The notes beneath the pieces were generated by a model that was not told the origin of the DNA, did no database searches, and saw only the letters and a list, made by a program, of their open reading frames with translations. Below, one piece after another: positions 35,051-43,725 of a DNA stretch of 64,000 nucleotides; the stretch's first letter is position 1, and every line of letters begins with the position of its first letter. The stretch lies in NCBI RefSeq assembly GCF_023509475.1, contig NZ_JAKSDZ010000001.1, positions 124,001 through 188,000 of the forward strand, in the 5' to 3' direction. The translations under genes and the position numbers were made by a program. The stretch comes from Aestuariirhabdus haliotis. Its GTDB lineage: Bacteria > Pseudomonadota > Gammaproteobacteria > Pseudomonadales > Aestuariirhabdaceae.

Positions 35051-35656
35051 CTATTTCCGTGACTCATTTGGCGCTGGACCACCCCCTTTCCAGGCCAGCT
35101 TCGGGTATTTGGGCGGAAACTGATTATAAAACTCGATCAGTTCTGTAACCTGCTCTGAGTAATCCGCCATCGGCTGCCTGGGGTCGCCAATCACCAGCGC
35201 TTTGCGTTGATAGTCCAGCGCTACCGGCACAATGGGAACCCCGGCGCCCCGTGCGATATGGTAAAAGCCCTCCTTCCAGCCATCGGTCAGGCTGCGAGTG
35301 CCTTCGGGCGACAACCCCAATACAAAGTGCTCATGGCCCTGAAAGGCGTCGACCGCCTGCTCAACCACCCCGCGTGTCTTGTGACGAACAATAGGAATAC
35401 CGCCCCAGGAGCGAAACAAAATGCCTTGGGGCCAGCGAAACAAGGTGTGCTTGGCATACCAGCGAGCGTGTAAACGCAGTAGCATCTTGGCCGCAATCAG
35501 AACCACAAAATCCCAATTGGAGGTGTGATAGCCAACAATCGCGACGTACTTATTCAACCGGGGCAGCTGCCCTTCGATGTTCCATCCCAACAGACGCAGC
35601 ACCGTACGGCCGATCGATTCCACCAGCCGGTTAGCAGGGTAATAGTTACTACTCAT
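35051..35656 (-). CDS. PlsC-like lysophospholipid acyltransferase family protein
   Basis: A 201-residue acyltransferase with the HX4D motif at His44-Asp49 (HTSNWD) and the second motif LSPEGTRS near residue 118. It is shorter than typical PlsC (about 245) and belongs to a group of small 1-acylglycerol-3-phosphate acyltransferase relatives. The acceptor is unknown. It starts 55 bases from the previous minus-strand gene mutM's side and is transcribed in the same direction as mutM, which lies upstream of it. Confidence 0.83.
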   Translation of the reverse strand: MSSNYYPANRLVESIGRTVLRLLGWNIEGQLPRLNKYVAIVGYHTSNWDFVVLIAAKMLLRLHARWYAKHTLFRWPQGILFRSWGGIPIVRHKTRGVVEQAVDAFQGHEHFVLGLSPEGTRSLTDGWKEGFYHIARGAGVPIVPVALDYQRKALVIGDPRQPMADYSEQVTELIEFYNQFPPKYPKLAWKGGGPAPNESRK

Positions 35657-35715
35657 AGACTCTTACCTGATGTTGATAAAACCTATCGGACCCTCAAGGG
35701 TCTCCTCTTATTATG

Positions 35716-36531
35716 TTAGCGCTGGCAATGACTGCAAAAAACCGTACTACGCTTCGCCAGCTGAACCTCTTTAAGTGGCCGCTGACAGCGGCTGCAAGGC
35801 ATGCCAGCGCGACCATAAACCGCCAGTTCCTGTTTGAAATAACCCGGCTTTCCGTCACCCCCGACAAAATCTTTCAATGTGGTTCCACCCTGCTCGATGG
35901 CCGCGCCGAGCACTTCTCGAATGCACTGGACCAGCCGTGTCATTCGCTGGCGGGAGATACGCCCGGCGGCCCGCCTTGGGTCGATACCCGCTTTGAACAG
36001 GGCTTCGTTGGCATAAATGTTACCCACACCCACCACTATATGGCTATCCATAATAAAGCTTTTCACCGGACCACGGCGTCCCCGACTGTGCTGAAACAGG
36101 TAACCATCATCAAACGCTTCGGACAAGGGCTCCGGCCCCAGTGACGCCAGTAATTTATGATCCTGTACCGGATGTTCGCTCCAGACCATGGCGCCAAATC
36201 GGCGTGGATCGGTGTAACGAATGCAATGGCCATTCTCCAGACCAATATCGACATGGTCGTGCTTGCCGGGTGCCGTACCGGAGGTCAGTACGCGCAAACT
36301 GCCCGACATGCCTAGATGCACCAGCAATGTACCGTTGGCGAATTGCAGCAGCAAGTATTTACCGCGCCGAGTTACCTGCTCGACCGGTTGACCTTCTATT
36401 CGATTTTTTATGGCCGGATCTATGGGCCAACGCAGTCGCGGCTGACGCACCTCAAAGGTCGCGACGCTGGTATTTTCAAGATAGGGCGCTATACCCCGGC
36501 GGGTGGTTTCTACTTCGGGCAGTTCGGGCAT
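35716..36531 (-). CDS. mutM: Formamidopyrimidine-DNA glycosylase MutM (Fpg)
   Basis: Removes 8-oxoguanine and formamidopyrimidines and nicks the abasic site. The 271-residue protein starts MPELPEVE, with catalytic Pro1 (after Met removal) and Glu2. The H2TH region contains [17 protein letters not shown], and the C-terminal zinc finger has CSRCQRPL and FCSHCQR. It is complete and normal in length. An inverted repeat (TGGCCCC at 36550-36556, GGGGCCA at 36571-36577) lies between it and the upstream acyl-CoA dehydrogenase gene. Confidence 0.96.
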   Translation of the reverse strand: MPELPEVETTRRGIAPYLENTSVATFEVRQPRLRWPIDPAIKNRIEGQPVEQVTRRGKYLLLQFANGTLLVHLGMSGSLRVLTSGTAPGKHDHVDIGLENGHCIRYTDPRRFGAMVWSEHPVQDHKLLASLGPEPLSEAFDDGYLFQHSRGRRGPVKSFIMDSHIVVGVGNIYANEALFKAGIDPRRAAGRISRQRMTRLVQCIREVLGAAIEQGGTTLKDFVGGDGKPGYFKQELAVYGRAGMPCSRCQRPLKEVQLAKRSTVFCSHCQR

Positions 36532-36600
36532 GCGGAGTTTCCATCAGATTGGCCCCAGCTTAACAAATCCGGGGCCAGCTGCTCCAGCTTGCTGATGCCT

Positions 36601-37854
36601 TCAGGTACGGTCCGGTAGCGTCATGTAGCGGGCGGAATCCCCCCGCTTAACCGCGCGATCTTTCAGTTCCATTCTGGCCAGGGTCCGCAGATGCACTTCA
36701 TCGGGGCCATCAGCTAACTGCAACATACGCCCACCGGACCAGATATTGGCCAGCGGAGTATCAGGGCTCAGGCCCATAGCACCGAAAGCCTGCATGGCCC
36801 GGTTAGCGACCTGAGTCAGCATACGGCCCGCTGCCACCTTGATCATACCAATCTCCTTACGCGCCGCTTTGGGGCCAACGTTGTCGATCATCCAGGCGGC
36901 TCGGAGCACCAGCAGGCGGGTCTGGTCGATTTCCATCCGGGACAGGGCTATCCATTCGGCGACGGTACCATGCTCGTGCAGATAGCGACCGAAGGTCTTA
37001 CGCTCCTGAACGCGATCACTCATCAGCTCCAGCGCCAACTCCGCCATGCCGATCGAACGCATGCAATGATGAACTCGCCCCGGTCCCAGACGCGCCTGAG
37101 CCAAAGCAAAACCACTGCCTTCACTGCCCAATAGATTGGTCACAGGTACGCGTACGTTTCGGAACAGGATTTCGCAATGACCTTCCGCCGTATGGTGGTT
37201 CATCACCTGAATATTACGCTCGACTTCTACCCCGGCCGTGTCTATTGGCACCAACACCATACTCTGACGTTGGTGGACATCGGCATCGGGGTTGGTTTGC
37301 CCCATCACCACCAGAATTTTGCAGTCGGGATGAGCCGCGCCGGTAATAAACCACTTGCGACCATTGATCACATAGTCATCGCCATCACGTTGGATCAGAG
37401 TCTGGATATTGGTGGCGTCGGAGGAAGCCACGTCAGGTTCGGTCATGGCAAAGGCCGAGCGAATTTCACCCTCCAGCAGCGGGTTTAACCAGCGTTCTCG
37501 TTGCTCATCGTTGGCCACCAGGTGCAGCAGCTCCATATTGCCGGTATCGGGAGCATTACAATTGAAAATTTCCGAGGCCCAGTGCACGCGGCCCATGACC
37601 TCAGCCAAGGGGGCGTATTCCAGATTGGTCAAGCGAGTGCCGGGTTCATCATCCTTGAGTCCAGGCAGAAACAGGTTCCATAGGCCTTCGCTCTTTGCCA
37701 GCGCCTTAAGATCGGCCATAAAGCTGGGCGGATAGATGCCTTGCTGCTCCACCTCTTCATGCCACTGGCCGATGCGCGGCACAACATGATCGTCCATAAA
37801 AGCCTGCAAGCGGGCTTTTAGCTGCTCGGTTTCCTGATTAAATTGAAAGTCCAT
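36601..37854 (-). CDS. Acyl-CoA dehydrogenase family protein
   Basis: A 417-residue FAD-dependent acyl-CoA dehydrogenase. The FAD-binding middle region has FAMTEPDVASSDATNIQ and NGRKWFITGA; the C-terminal helical domain contains the MQAFGAMGLSPDTPLA motif. This long-chain branch resembles ACAD10/11-like enzymes. The ATG at 37854 is supported by a strong GGAGG seven bases upstream; an upstream TTG has no such site. It may co-operate with the Lao oxidation products and the acyl-CoA synthetase in the window, but no operon links them. Confidence 0.9.
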   Translation of the reverse strand: MDFQFNQETEQLKARLQAFMDDHVVPRIGQWHEEVEQQGIYPPSFMADLKALAKSEGLWNLFLPGLKDDEPGTRLTNLEYAPLAEVMGRVHWASEIFNCNAPDTGNMELLHLVANDEQRERWLNPLLEGEIRSAFAMTEPDVASSDATNIQTLIQRDGDDYVINGRKWFITGAAHPDCKILVVMGQTNPDADVHQRQSMVLVPIDTAGVEVERNIQVMNHHTAEGHCEILFRNVRVPVTNLLGSEGSGFALAQARLGPGRVHHCMRSIGMAELALELMSDRVQERKTFGRYLHEHGTVAEWIALSRMEIDQTRLLVLRAAWMIDNVGPKAARKEIGMIKVAAGRMLTQVANRAMQAFGAMGLSPDTPLANIWSGGRMLQLADGPDEVHLRTLARMELKDRAVKRGDSARYMTLPDRT

Positions 37855-37933
37855 GGGGCCCCTCCGGGACAAGTGTCGTTATACCTGAAGTGTAACGACT
37901 CCCATCTCGTCTGGGCACGCATTGAAGAAAATG

Positions 37934-37966
37934 TGCCTGCATTCATAGCGTCTATAAATGCAGGCA
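37934..37966 (-). terminator. Terminator for the Kazal lipoprotein gene
   Basis: TGCCTGCATT (37934-37943) and AATGCAGGCA (37957-37966) form a perfect 10-bp stem with a 13-base loop, followed on the minus strand by a U-rich CATTTTCTTC. It lies 28 bases after the lipoprotein stop codon. Confidence 0.7.
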
Positions 37967-37994
37967 TCGTTCAGCCGTGGTATGACGGTTTTCT

Positions 37995-38243
37995 CTACTG
38001 ACACTCCCCCATCTGGTAGGTTTGCACCTCGACATCACCACAGGCTCCGCAGGGATTACTGTAGGTTTTGGTCGAGCCATCCTTACGCACGCCACACACC
38101 GGGTTGTAGTCCATGGTGCACATCTGGAACACCGAACGATCTTCAGGGCAAGCCAGGGCATCCTCCTGCTCTCCCCCCTGACTCATGCAACCCGACAACA
38201 ACAAACCCGCCATCATGACCAATCCGACTAATCCATTTTTCAT
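37995..38243 (-). CDS. Small lipoprotein with a Kazal-type domain
   Basis: An 82-residue lipoprotein precursor: lipobox LLLSGC with Cys19, so the mature protein is about 64 residues. The mature part is a Kazal-like domain with six cysteines (32, 42, 50, 65, 68, 81), including NPVCG and TYSNPCGAC. Spacing C42-x7-C50 and Y61-x3-C65-x2-C68 fits the Kazal signature, with a loop four residues longer between C50 and Tyr61. Kazal domains commonly inhibit serine proteases; the target here is unknown. The ATG at 38243 has AGGAG seven bases upstream. Confidence 0.82.
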   Translation of the reverse strand: MKNGLVGLVMMAGLLLSGCMSQGGEQEDALACPEDRSVFQMCTMDYNPVCGVRKDGSTKTYSNPCGACGDVEVQTYQMGECQ

Positions 38244-38520
38244 ACACCGCTCCTGTCTGCTGATGGCTTTATGATAGCGGCCCTTTTCGGCCCCCGCTAT
38301 TGGCAAGTACATCAGGATCTTGGATAAAAACAGCGGTTAACCCTTTCATTGACCTTAATCCACCCTGTCGATGCTTACCGGGTCTATACTGGTGCCAGCC
38401 GCTGACAACAGTTAGCGGAAGCTTTCTGGCGCTTCTTTCGCTATAATCGCGCCCCTTTTTACAATCGGCCCCGTTTGTTGCTCTCAACATCTCGCTGCCG
38501 CCCCGACTGGTACACCCAAT
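38244..38520. promoter_or_regulatory. Intergenic leader region of deaD, with a possible -10
   Basis: A 277-base gap between divergent genes. TATAAT at 38442-38447 is a perfect -10 for deaD about 73 bases before its ATG, but its -35 is poor. A leader of this size is usual for csdA/deaD genes, which are often regulated after transcription. No RNA gene is evident. Confidence 0.4.
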
Positions 38521-40317
38521 ATGTCCGCTGACCAAGCCACCGAATTCACTTCATTCGGGCTCGCCCCTGCCGTTCTCCAAGCGGTACAAAAAGTGGGGTA
38601 CGAAACACCTTCCCCCATTCAGGCGCAGAGTATTCCCATTCTGCTCGACGGTGAAGATCTGCTGGGTCAGGCTCAAACCGGTACGGGTAAAACAGCGGCG
38701 TTTGCTCTGCCATTGCTTTCCCGCATTGATGTTAAGAAACGTCAGCCGCAATTGCTGGTATTGGCTCCGACCCGTGAGCTGGCTATTCAGGTAGCGGAAG
38801 CGTTTCAGACTTACGCCCGCTTCCTGCCCGATTTTCATGTCTTGCCCATCTATGGTGGCCAGGCCTATGACCAACAGCTCAAGCACCTCAAGCGTGGTGT
38901 GCAGGTCGTGGTCGGCACTCCGGGTCGGGTAATGGACCATATTCGTCGCGGTACCCTCAAACTGGATGGTCTGCAATCGCTGGTACTCGACGAAGCCGAT
39001 GAAATGCTACGCATGGGTTTTATCGACGATATCGAATGGATTCTGGAGCACACTCCGGAAAGCCGCCAAACGGCATTGTTCTCGGCCACCATGCCGAGCC
39101 AGATCAAGCGCGTCGCCCAACGCCATCTGCGTGACCCGAAAGAGGTCAGCATTAAAGAAAAAACCGCCACCGCCAAGACCATTCGCCAGCGCTACTGGCA
39201 AGTAAGTGGATTGCACAAGCTCGACGCACTGACCCGAATTCTCGAAGTTGAAGCTTTCGACGCCGTACTGGTGTTCGTGCGGACCAAGACCTCCACCGTC
39301 GATCTGGCGGAAAAGCTCTCGGCTCGCGGCTATGCCTGTGAAGCCCTGAATGGAGACATTCCGCAAAATCAGCGCGAGCGAACGGTCGACCGTCTTAAGA
39401 AAGGCAAACTCGATATCCTGATCGCTACCGATGTCGTGGCTCGCGGACTGGACGTTGAGCGCATCAGCCACGTGGTCAATTTCGATATCCCTTACGACGT
39501 TGAATCCTATGTGCACCGCATCGGTCGTACTGGCCGGGCCGGGCGCACCGGTGATGCATTGCTATTTGTCGCACCCCGTGAACGTCGCATGCTAAAAACC
39601 ATCGAACGGGTGACACGCCAGCCCATCGAACCCATGGATATGCCCTCCGCAGTCGATATCAACCAGCACCGCATCAGCCGCTTTAAAGAGCAGATAATCG
39701 ATACCATCGAGAACCGCAATATCGACATCTTCCACCGCATGGTCGGAGAACTGAGCGAAGACCAGGAACTGGACCCGCTGACCATTGCTGCCGCACTGGC
39801 CAGCCTCGCGCAGAAGGGCAAACCCTTTCTGCTGAATGAAAACGAACCCGCACCGCGTAAACCGAAAGCATCCGTTCGTGTGGTCGATGGCGATGAAAAA
39901 GGCGATCGCAGAGACAAGCGCGAGCCCCGACGCAAGGCCAAACCGGCTTCTAGCCGCCCCTCATCTCTCAAGGATCACCCCGAAGTGGTCATGGAGCGCT
40001 TCAAGGTAGACGTCGGCTACGAGCATGGCGTCAAACCGGGTAATTTGGTGGGTGCGATCGCCAATGAAGCCGAGATCGATAGCCAATACATTGGCCAGAT
40101 CGAAATCCATGACGATTTCAGCACCGTAGACCTGCCCGAAGGTATGCCCAAAGAAACCTTCGATGCGCTTCGTCGCACCTGGGTGTGCCAGCAAAAGCTG
40201 AATATTCGTCGCTTTGCCGGGAATGAGAACGAGGAAACGACTGAAAAGCCGGCACGCAAACGCCCCAGCGGTCCTAAAGGGCCCAAGAAAAAGCGTGAGC
40301 GCAAACCCAAGTCCTGA
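38521..40317 (+). CDS. deaD: DEAD-box ATP-dependent RNA helicase DeaD/CsdA
   Basis: A 598-residue RNA helicase for ribosome assembly and mRNA decay, especially in the cold. Motifs in order: Q-motif PSPIQAQSIP, AQTGTGKT, PTRELAIQV, TPGRVMDHI, DEADEML, SAT, then in domain 2 LIATDVVARGLDVE and HRIGRTGRAGRTGD. After about residue 480 comes a basic linker and a DbpA-type RNA-binding domain (VGAIANEAEIDSQYIGQIEIH), then an Arg/Lys-rich tail. It ends in a strong terminator. Confidence 0.95.
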   Translation: MSADQATEFTSFGLAPAVLQAVQKVGYETPSPIQAQSIPILLDGEDLLGQAQTGTGKTAAFALPLLSRIDVKKRQPQLLVLAPTRELAIQVAEAFQTYARFLPDFHVLPIYGGQAYDQQLKHLKRGVQVVVGTPGRVMDHIRRGTLKLDGLQSLVLDEADEMLRMGFIDDIEWILEHTPESRQTALFSATMPSQIKRVAQRHLRDPKEVSIKEKTATAKTIRQRYWQVSGLHKLDALTRILEVEAFDAVLVFVRTKTSTVDLAEKLSARGYACEALNGDIPQNQRERTVDRLKKGKLDILIATDVVARGLDVERISHVVNFDIPYDVESYVHRIGRTGRAGRTGDALLFVAPRERRMLKTIERVTRQPIEPMDMPSAVDINQHRISRFKEQIIDTIENRNIDIFHRMVGELSEDQELDPLTIAAALASLAQKGKPFLLNENEPAPRKPKASVRVVDGDEKGDRRDKREPRRKAKPASSRPSSLKDHPEVVMERFKVDVGYEHGVKPGNLVGAIANEAEIDSQYIGQIEIHDDFSTVDLPEGMPKETFDALRRTWVCQQKLNIRRFAGNENEETTEKPARKRPSGPKGPKKKRERKPKS

Positions 40318-40333
40318 TATAGATGAGTAATGG

Positions 40334-40358
40334 AAAGGGGCCATTGGCCCCTTTTTTT
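40334..40358 (+). terminator. Intrinsic terminator of deaD
   Basis: AAAGGGGCC pairs perfectly with GGCCCCTTT around the loop ATT, followed by T residues to 40358. It lies 16 bases after the deaD stop codon. Confidence 0.92.
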
Positions 40359-40398
40359 CGGAAAAAGTCAGGGTAAAACTGAAAAACTGTGACATGCC

Positions 40399-40779
40399 CT
40401 AGGGCACATACACCATATAGATTTGAACCCGATAGCCTTGGTCCGATTCCATGACCTGTGCACTCAACACCAAATCACTGCGCCCCTCGGCTTCGGTCCA
40501 TAGATCAACCAGAACATCCCAATGATCTCCCATCCAGAGGCATACTGATGTGTTCCAGGTTTCCTCCGGTAACTCGATCAACTGCTCGCCATAGTCTTCT
40601 ATATAATCACTAATCTGCGCCGCGGTTTCCTTCGATACCGGGAGCACTGTTTTGATTCCAGCGTTTAACTGGTAATCACCCACCACAAAAGAACGCACAA
40701 CCTTGATAAAAATATCACGCCAAACTGACGGGACAGGGCGTTGCTGAACTTCATCTTTGTCTATTTCAATGATTGTCAT
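40399..40779 (-). CDS. Hypothetical protein (possible DUF7668-like)
   Basis: A 126-residue acidic soluble protein. I do not firmly recognise it; the pattern W-R-D-I-F-I-K-V-V-R-S-F followed by GDYQL and the mid-protein SDYIEDYGEQLIELP is reminiscent of the small DUF7668 family, which I cannot confirm. There is no signal peptide or membrane segment. It lies 46 bases downstream of a NYN-domain gene in the same orientation, and the weak ribosome site suggests coupling to it. Confidence 0.6.
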   Translation of the reverse strand: MTIIEIDKDEVQQRPVPSVWRDIFIKVVRSFVVGDYQLNAGIKTVLPVSKETAAQISDYIEDYGEQLIELPEETWNTSVCLWMGDHWDVLVDLWTEAEGRSDLVLSAQVMESDQGYRVQIYMVYVP

Positions 40780-40825
40780 AGGACTTTCAAACGCTAACTG
40801 TTCTACTCTTTGCCTGAGAGCCGAC

Positions 40826-41302
40826 CTACTTCAACAGAAGCTCTCGATCAATTGCGATGAATTCGCTGGCGGCATTCATCAATGAGGCGGCGGTCAGCTT
40901 AGCCACACCATAAACCTCAACTCTTTTCCCTTTATCCTGGCGAAGCTTGTTGACCAGCAGGTCAAAGTCACCATCTCCAGAAGCCAACACCACGACATCG
41001 GCACCCTGTGAATATTCCATCGCGTCGATGGTGATACCCACATCCCAGTCACCCTTTGCCGATCCATCGGTGCGTTGTATAAAGGGCTTAAGCTTTACCT
41101 CGAAGCCAATCGCTCGCAATATATTTTGAAATTCCCGTTGCTTCTGGTCACCTCGATCGATGGCGTAGGCAATGGCCTTAACTACCTCTCTTCCTTCGGT
41201 AGCTTTCAACCAGAAACGATTATAATCAAAATTTTTCTGATAGGTTTGTCTCGCCGTGTAATAGATGTTTTGCACATCCACCAGGATTATTACTTTGTTC
41301 AT
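40826..41302 (-). CDS. NYN-domain (LabA/DUF88-like) putative ribonuclease
   Basis: A 158-residue protein consisting of one NYN/PIN-like nuclease domain. The acidic metal-binding residues are retained: Asp9 and Asn12 in LVDVQN, Asp85/Asp87 in GDWDVG, Asp93, and Asp110/Asp112 in SGDGDFD. Relatives act as metal-dependent RNases or in RNA processing; the substrate is unknown. AAGGA lies upstream of the ATG. It belongs to a small group of minus-strand genes between deaD and rluA that looks like an accessory insertion. Confidence 0.85.
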   Translation of the reverse strand: MNKVIILVDVQNIYYTARQTYQKNFDYNRFWLKATEGREVVKAIAYAIDRGDQKQREFQNILRAIGFEVKLKPFIQRTDGSAKGDWDVGITIDAMEYSQGADVVVLASGDGDFDLLVNKLRQDKGKRVEVYGVAKLTAASLMNAASEFIAIDRELLLK

Positions 41303-41386
41303 TACAGGGCATCCTTGCTGAAAATGTATCAGGCTAATTTGCGCAAATCATGATTAAAGATCAGTACGTTGTATATCGGATCGATT

Positions 41387-41902
41387 CTAGTTTGGAAGCT
41401 GTATCGTCTGAATACTTTCCCTTAACCTTGTTTCATATTTTGGGAAATCGTCTTTGGTTGAATTAAAGTTAAAAATCAACATTTCTTCGCCATAACTCGT
41501 CAACAGCATAATATTATGAATATCGGCATTCACAGCATTTGACGTCATCTCAAGATACAACCATCGTTTACCCGACAGTTGAATAATATCCCGTTTTATC
41601 CACTCAATTCCCGGAACCATTCGATCAAAGGTAGTTTTGAAATAGGTCATCAGCTCCGATAAGTCGGCATCTGAATTATCATTATTTTTCAGACCATAGG
41701 CGATAGTTGTCGAGGCAGTGCTATTGCCTACAACCCACTCAGGCGCATTTTTTTGTGGCCATTTAATATCGATCATCTCTTGCGATAATGGTTGAAATTC
41801 ATCCGGTGCAACGAATGAAATATTCGTGTCAGAGATATTGATCTCTTTCGCCGAGACCGAAATAGAAACCGCAAACAGCAGTAAGCTAAACATCAATTTC
41901 AT
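41387..41902 (-). CDS. Hypothetical exported protein
   Basis: A 171-residue protein with a clear Sec signal peptide (MKLMFSLLLFAVSISVSA then KEIN). The mature part, about 153 residues, has an alternating beta-like pattern and no cysteine. I do not recognise the family. Base composition is visibly more AT-rich than that of the flanking housekeeping genes, which suggests recent transfer. A large palindrome lies 29-61 bases upstream of the start. Confidence 0.65.
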   Translation of the reverse strand: MKLMFSLLLFAVSISVSAKEINISDTNISFVAPDEFQPLSQEMIDIKWPQKNAPEWVVGNSTASTTIAYGLKNNDNSDADLSELMTYFKTTFDRMVPGIEWIKRDIIQLSGKRWLYLEMTSNAVNADIHNIMLLTSYGEEMLIFNFNSTKDDFPKYETRLRESIQTIQLPN

Positions 41903-41930
41903 TGGGGATACCTAACTCTTTTGAGTAATC

Positions 41931-41963
41931 GTTCTAAGAGAAACAGCTGTTAAACCTTAGAAC
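41931..41963. promoter_or_regulatory. Nested 33-bp palindrome
   Basis: GTTCTAAG (41931-41938) and CTTAGAAC (41956-41963) flank a near-concentric palindrome AACAGCTGTT (41942-41951). It lies between the rluA end and the start of the exported-protein gene, so it could be an operator for the latter or an end structure for rluA. There is no U-tract. Confidence 0.5.
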
Positions 41964-41999
41964 ATATTAGGATAGCTAGTTATGCCACTTGTGCTGCCC

Positions 42000-42731
42000 T
42001 TAATCATTCGGATTCACAAGAAATGGTGCAGGACAGCGCCCATGGATCGGCTGCCCACTACCCGGATGCTCAAAGCACAGTTCGCTTGCGTGTAACAACA
42101 AGCGCTCAGACATTTCCTCACTACAAGCGCTTTTATACAGATCACACCCTAAAATAGGGTGACCCAATGCCAGGCTGTGAATTCGTAACTGGTGTGTGCG
42201 CCCCGTCCGGGGAGTGAACTGCACCAGGCTTCTGCGTGGGTGATCCAGCCGTTGCAATACCTGGTATTCACTGATGGCTGTTTTGCCAGTGGTCTGGCAA
42301 ATTTTTACCCGGGGGAAGTGGTTTTTGTCCTTCGAAATCGCTTCGGTGATCTGCCCCCGCTCGTCGGCAACCCAACCTTCCAGCATGGCCACATAACGCT
42401 TTCGAATCGTTCGCCCTTGAAACTGTCTATTGAGATGTTGCGCAGACCCTGCACTTAATCCCACAACCATAAGGCCTGATGTGCCAAAATCCAGTCGATG
42501 GGGAATTTTTGCTGTCGGGAAGGCCGGTGTTATGCCTTCCTGACCGTATACCAATCGGTGATGCACCGAATCCCAGTTTAGAGGATTTTTACCCGACAGG
42601 CTGAGCAAGCCACTGGGTTTATTAATCAATAAAATATGATCATCTTGATACAAGATTTTTACCGGTTCATCACATGGCGGTGCCAAAAAAGTATCCGTTA
42701 CCGCTTGAGGTGATAGGCCGGTGTCGGGCAT
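42000..42731 (-). CDS. rluA: RluA family pseudouridine synthase
   Basis: A 243-residue pseudouridine synthase, closest in pattern to RluA, which modifies 23S rRNA U746 and tRNA U32. Motifs: ILYQDDHILLINKPSGLLSL near the N-terminus, catalytic Asp in HRLDFGTSG, the KRYVAM strand, and TGRTHQLRIHSLALGHPILG. The ATG at 42731 is preferred: AGGAAA precedes it and the protein then has a normal length, whereas an upstream start adds 23 non-conserved residues. Confidence 0.87.
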   Translation of the reverse strand: MPDTGLSPQAVTDTFLAPPCDEPVKILYQDDHILLINKPSGLLSLSGKNPLNWDSVHHRLVYGQEGITPAFPTAKIPHRLDFGTSGLMVVGLSAGSAQHLNRQFQGRTIRKRYVAMLEGWVADERGQITEAISKDKNHFPRVKICQTTGKTAISEYQVLQRLDHPRRSLVQFTPRTGRTHQLRIHSLALGHPILGCDLYKSACSEEMSERLLLHASELCFEHPGSGQPIHGRCPAPFLVNPND

Positions 42732-42897
42732 TAAAGCGTTTCCTATACTGTACTCTGGATCTACTGCGACAGTGATGAACAGGTTCAATTCCATCAACAC
42801 CTGTCACTGCCTATCTCATCACTGACCATACAATTCACAAACAACGGCGTTGTATAAACAGCTTATGACTGATCCGTTATCTATTCTTTGAATTGCT

Positions 42898-43725
42898 TTA
42901 TTCAGAGTAATTACTGGCGTTTTGTCGTTGGCGCTTTTCGTTGCGGTGAGCAATATACCAGGCAAAAAATGCGGCCAGGGAAACAGCGAGGATGATCAAT
43001 GTTGCCAAGGCATTGATCTTGGGTGTCACCCCCAATCTGACGGATGAGAATACCACCATGGGCAGGGTCGTGGAGCCCGGACCGGAGACGAAACTGGCGA
43101 TCACCAGATCATCCAGAGACAGCGTAAACGATAGCAGCCATCCGGCTACCAAGGCCGGAGCAATCACCGGAATCGTGATCAGAAAAAAGGTTTTCATCGG
43201 CGTTGCGCCCAGGTCCATGGCCGCTTCCTCGATAGAAATATCCATCTCTCGTAATCGCGAGGAAACCACCACTGCGACATAGGCCATGCAGAAAGTGGTA
43301 TGAGCAATCCAGATGGTAAGGAAACCCCGGTCGGCGGGCCATCCGACCACCTGTGCCATGGCCACAAACAACAATAACAAAGACAAACCTGTGATCACAT
43401 CGGGCATAACCAGCGGTGCGGTCATCATGCTCGAAAACGCAGTCTTTCCTCTAAAGCGACGAAATCTCACCATAATAAAGGCTGCCAGTGTACCCAATAT
43501 TACGGCCATGCAAGAAGTCGTGAAGGCAATACGCAGACTCATCCACACTGCCGACATCAATTGCTCATCACGAAACAGTTCGCCATACCATTTGGTACTG
43601 AACCCGGCCCATACGGTAACCAGGCGCGACTCATTAAAGGAGTAGATCACCAGTATCAACATGGGCAGATACAGGAATACCAGTCCGCCCCATAACACAC
43701 AGTTGGAGAAAGAAAGTTTTTTCAC
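42898..43725 (-). CDS. spuH: Polyamine ABC transporter permease (PotI/SpuH-like)
   Basis: The second permease of a putrescine/spermidine importer, 275 residues with six transmembrane helices. The EAA loop is EEAAMDLGATPMKTFFLITIP. It starts with an ATGA overlap with spuG, showing tight coupling. It is the last gene of the spuABC-D-FGH run. The PotC/PotI family assignment is firm, the exact polyamine preference is inferred. Confidence 0.92.
   Translation of the reverse strand: MKKLSFSNCVLWGGLVFLYLPMLILVIYSFNESRLVTVWAGFSTKWYGELFRDEQLMSAVWMSLRIAFTTSCMAVILGTLAAFIMVRFRRFRGKTAFSSMMTAPLVMPDVITGLSLLLLFVAMAQVVGWPADRGFLTIWIAHTTFCMAYVAVVVSSRLREMDISIEEAAMDLGATPMKTFFLITIPVIAPALVAGWLLSFTLSLDDLVIASFVSGPGSTTLPMVVFSSVRLGVTPKINALATLIILAVSLAAFFAWYIAHRNEKRQRQNASNYSE

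Noticed and set aside
36550-36577. TGGCCCC / GGGGCCA inverted repeat between the acyl-CoA dehydrogenase and mutM genes
   Set aside because: Only 7 bp with a 14-base loop and no U-tract; too weak to call a terminator.
40399-41902. Toxin-antitoxin or phage-defence system in the deaD-rluA island
   Set aside because: The NYN nuclease and its small neighbour do not match a defence or toxin family that I recognise, and one of the three genes encodes an exported protein; recorded only as a lead.
42828-42855. ATACAA-N16-TTGTAT inverted repeat between rluA and spuH, with an inner ACAAC-GGC-GTTGT
   Set aside because: Short arms in AT-rich DNA; it lies after the spuH stop where an operator for rluA is possible but unsupported, and it has no T-run for a terminator.
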